From contig JBNGCX010000007.1 in NCBI GenBank assembly GCA_049974865.1, positions 1 through 64,000 of the forward strand: a stretch of DNA of 64,000 bases, given 5' to 3'. Source of the DNA: JAGSOU01 sp049974865 (GTDB lineage Bacteria > Pseudomonadota > Alphaproteobacteria > Rhodobacterales > Rhodobacteraceae). The notes beneath the pieces are model-generated. The model did not search any database. It worked only from the letters and a program-made list of their open reading frames with translations, and had not been told where the DNA came from. The position numbers and the translations under genes are program-made. Of the stretch, positions 63,821 to 64,000 are shown piece by piece (within the stretch, counting starts at the first letter, position 1; each line of letters starts with the position of its first letter).

Positions 63821-64000
63821 GGGGCCGGCGCGGCTTCTGGATGTCACCCGCCTGATCTCGCGCGCGGGGCGCGGGGCGCTGACCGGCATCGACCGGGTGG
63901 AACTGGCCTACCTGACCCATCTGCTGGATGCGCCCGAGCCGCTGTTTGTCATCGCCCGCACGTCGCTGGGCTTCATCCTGCTGGACCGTGCGGGCGCCGG
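63780..64000 (+). CDS. Glycosyltransferase-like protein, N-terminal part, cut by the window edge
   Basis: An open frame runs from ATG 63780 (overlapping galE) to the window end. After about 18 residues it has RLLDVTRLISRAGRGALTGIDRVELAYLTHLLD, a pattern I associate with N-termini of roseobacter family 1-type glycosyltransferases in polysaccharide clusters. There is no other start in this frame after 63780. Confidence in the function is limited because only 73 residues are visible. Confidence 0.6.
   Translation, partial: MHGAGTSPVTTTARGPARLLDVTRLISRAGRGALTGIDRVELAYLTHLLDAPEPLFVIARTSLGFILLDRAGA

Overview
The window is a dense, GC-rich chromosomal segment from an alphaproteobacterium, most likely a Rhodobacteraceae (roseobacter-group) species. 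The evidence is the gene order mnmE-mnmG-rsmG-parA-parB, the ParB-binding parS sites embedded in mnmG and rsmG, the malic enzyme fused to a phosphotransacetylase-like domain, the short-form IlvA, and the NDUFAF5-like methyltransferase. I see no insertion sequence, prophage, integrase, CRISPR array, rRNA or tRNA. Almost all of it is core or lineage-conserved housekeeping DNA.

Layout. Bases 1-4.7 kb hold the origin-proximal tRNA/rRNA modification and chromosome partition cluster with two perfect parS sites. Bases 4.7-9.3 kb hold a DUF454 membrane protein, hemW, rdgB and rph leftward, and the heat-shock pair hrcA-grpE rightward. Bases 9.3-19 kb hold mutS, maeB, a ribokinase-like kinase, an exported MsrA, an aminotransferase/sulfotransferase pair and argG. 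Bases 19-29.3 kb hold two uncharacterised envelope proteins, ilvA, a Nudix gene, hslO-nudL-cca, two tandem LysE exporters, an ABC exporter and a VOC protein. Bases 29.3-35 kb hold an RNA methyltransferase, two L,D-transpeptidases with a CAP-domain lipoprotein between them, a 59-residue membrane peptide, hemH and a methyltransferase. Bases 35-39 kb hold comF, grxC, a nitrilase, a MarR regulator, ubiG and pip.

Bases 39.2-44.6 kb are the rimP-nusA-ylxR-infB translation operon. It is preceded by a clear promoter and a terminator-like hairpin inside the leader. Bases 44.6-50.4 kb hold a very short unannotated gene (44 codons), mutT-argJ-parvulin leftward, and secA rightward. Bases 50.6-53.2 kb hold two uncharacterised exported proteins, one a phosphate-binding-like domain joined to OmpA. 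Bases 53.2-57.2 kb hold radC, dnaJ and dnaK leftward. From 57.3 kb come alkB and then a surface-polysaccharide region (ABC-2 permease, cysQ, CMP-KDO synthetase, GT2, galU, galE and a truncated glycosyltransferase) that runs off the right edge.

Themes. The chaperone system is split into hrcA-grpE and dnaK-dnaJ, about 45 kb apart, with Hsp33 between them. Envelope work (L,D-transpeptidases, CAP lipoprotein, parvulin, SecA, OmpA-type protein, polysaccharide export) is over-represented. The most unusual DNA-level signals are the parS sites read in two different frames, a recurrent 22-base intergenic element (four copies in 30 kb), a candidate attenuator ahead of rimP, the 44-codon gene after infB, and several convergent gene pairs that share CTAG as overlapping stop codons. 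I did not find a convincing large undescribed system.
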